Positions 63,441 through 64,000 of a DNA stretch of 64,000 nucleotides are shown here, piece after piece. Source of the DNA: Pseudoalteromonas sp. (GTDB lineage Bacteria; Pseudomonadota; Gammaproteobacteria; Enterobacterales; Alteromonadaceae); the NCBI RefSeq assembly GCF_018402495.1, contig NZ_JAGYIU010000001.1:930001-994000 (forward strand), read 5' to 3'. Each line of letters begins with the position of its first letter. The first letter of the stretch is position 1. Below the pieces are notes generated by a model. That model saw only the letters and a program-made list of their open reading frames with translations, made no database searches and was not told the DNA's origin. The translations under genes were made by a program, and so were the position numbers.

Positions 63441-64000
63441 TCGGATGGTTCTCTCACAGAAGGATCACTTAATAACTGGGTAATTTTACTTTGCTGTTGC
63501 GCTGGCAATGCAGGTAAATCATGAAGTCCCGTTATCGAAAAATAATCTAAAAATTGTTTAGTTGTTGCATAAAGTGCCGGTTTACCGGGTACTTCTTTAT
63601 GCCCCACTACTTTTACCCATTCTCTTTCAAGTAGGGTTTTAATAATATTTGAGCCCGTTGCTACGCCCCGTACTTGCTCAATTTCACCACGGGTAATAGG
63701 TTGTTTATACGCGATTAACGAAAGCGTTTCGAGTAAAGCTCGCGAGTACCTAGGCGCACGCTCTTGCCATAAATTACTTAACCATGGGCTTAAACTACTA
63801 CACGCTTGAAACCGATAACCACTGCCTACTTCTACTAGGCGTATGCCACGCGTTTGGTAATGTATTTGAATGGCCTCAACAGCATTGTTGATACGCGCCA
63901 TAGAAATAGCCAAATCATGTAAAACTGTGTCTTTAAGATGACGTTTTGATACGGGCTTATCTGCCACAAAAATCGCCGCTTCAATGATTTCAATTAATTG
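63437..64000 (-). CDS. scpB: Segregation and condensation protein B, 5' end outside window
   Basis: Subunit of SMC-ScpAB condensin with two winged helices. The frame stays open to the window edge and encodes [11 protein letters not shown] before [15 protein letters not shown], the normal ScpB start region. The GTG at 63967 is therefore not the true start; the gene begins beyond 64000. [28 protein letters not shown] is the second winged-helix signature. The C-terminus overlaps rluB. scpA is far away at 50931. Confidence 0.95.
   Translation of the reverse strand, partial: QLIEIIEAAIFVADKPVSKRHLKDTVLHDLAISMARINNAVEAIQIHYQTRGIRLVEVGSGYRFQACSSLSPWLSNLWQERAPRYSRALLETLSLIAYKQPITRGEIEQVRGVATGSNIIKTLLEREWVKVVGHKEVPGKPALYATTKQFLDYFSITGLHDLPALPAQQQSKITQLLSDPSVREPSE

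Noticed and set aside
63437..63967. scpB beginning at GTG 63967
   Set aside because: The frame continues upstream to the window edge with typical ScpB N-terminal residues, so the gene is cut by the edge.

Overview
The window looks like chromosomal DNA of a marine gammaproteobacterium close to Pseudoalteromonas (Alteromonadales). The DNA is AT-rich. Many small families typical of that order are present (DUF2835 beside pepN, DUF2937, DUF2999, a CLCA_X/LPD1 protein). Gene order also fits: yccA beside tusDCBE, msrC-proQ-prc, and a trp operon of the form trpE-G-D-CF-B-A divergent from rnm-yciO-scpA. This assignment is inferred from protein families and synteny. I see no prophage, insertion sequence, CRISPR array, rRNA or replication origin.

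Layout. 1-3893: 3' part of the large NAD-glutamate dehydrogenase (cut by the window edge). 4104-11018: a four-gene envelope cluster (DUF1302 outer-membrane barrel, DUF1329 periplasmic protein, YCF48 propeller, MMPL/RND pump). 11272-15605: DUF2835, pepN and an NhaC-type antiporter. 15785-19737: msrC, a small acidic protein, proQ and prc, plus a small membrane protein. 19910-20144: two identical tRNA-Ser(UGA) genes. 20397-23097: yccA and the tusDCBE sulfur relay, followed by rluE. 23155-29673: a GGDEF enzyme, mnmA-hflD-purB, roxA and an acetyltransferase. 29707-36817: alaA, an orphan Hpt protein, a DTW enzyme, CLCA_X, dcd, apbC and metG. 36930-43140: an accessory-looking stretch of small membrane, heme-binding and exported proteins, interrupted by a dispersed repeat. 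43352-48016: aceK, a LysR regulator, a Cys-rich unknown and a divergent isocitrate dehydrogenase. 48478-53241: a small protein, a periplasmic binding protein, cybB-yceI, and rnm-yciO-scpA. 53324-60330: the trp operon. 60347-64000: PfpI, HU, a CPBP protein and scpB-rluB (scpB cut by the window edge).

The most striking feature is the trp control region (53388-53673). It carries two complete leader-peptide attenuators in tandem. Each has a short ORF with three consecutive Trp codons and its own intrinsic terminator. The two units share recognisable sequence and start 153 bp apart, so they look like a tandem duplication. RNA polymerase would have to pass two tryptophan-controlled checkpoints in series before trpE. 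For the first unit I can draw the complete set of mutually exclusive pairings (1:2, 2:3 and 3:4) by hand.

Secondary points of interest: the DUF1302/DUF1329/YCF48/RND cluster; an isocitrate dehydrogenase that keeps the AceK target serine but has a coenzyme pocket unlike the E. coli NADP enzyme; a dispersed repeat family with three copies at different stages of decay; and several genes too small for usual gene calling.
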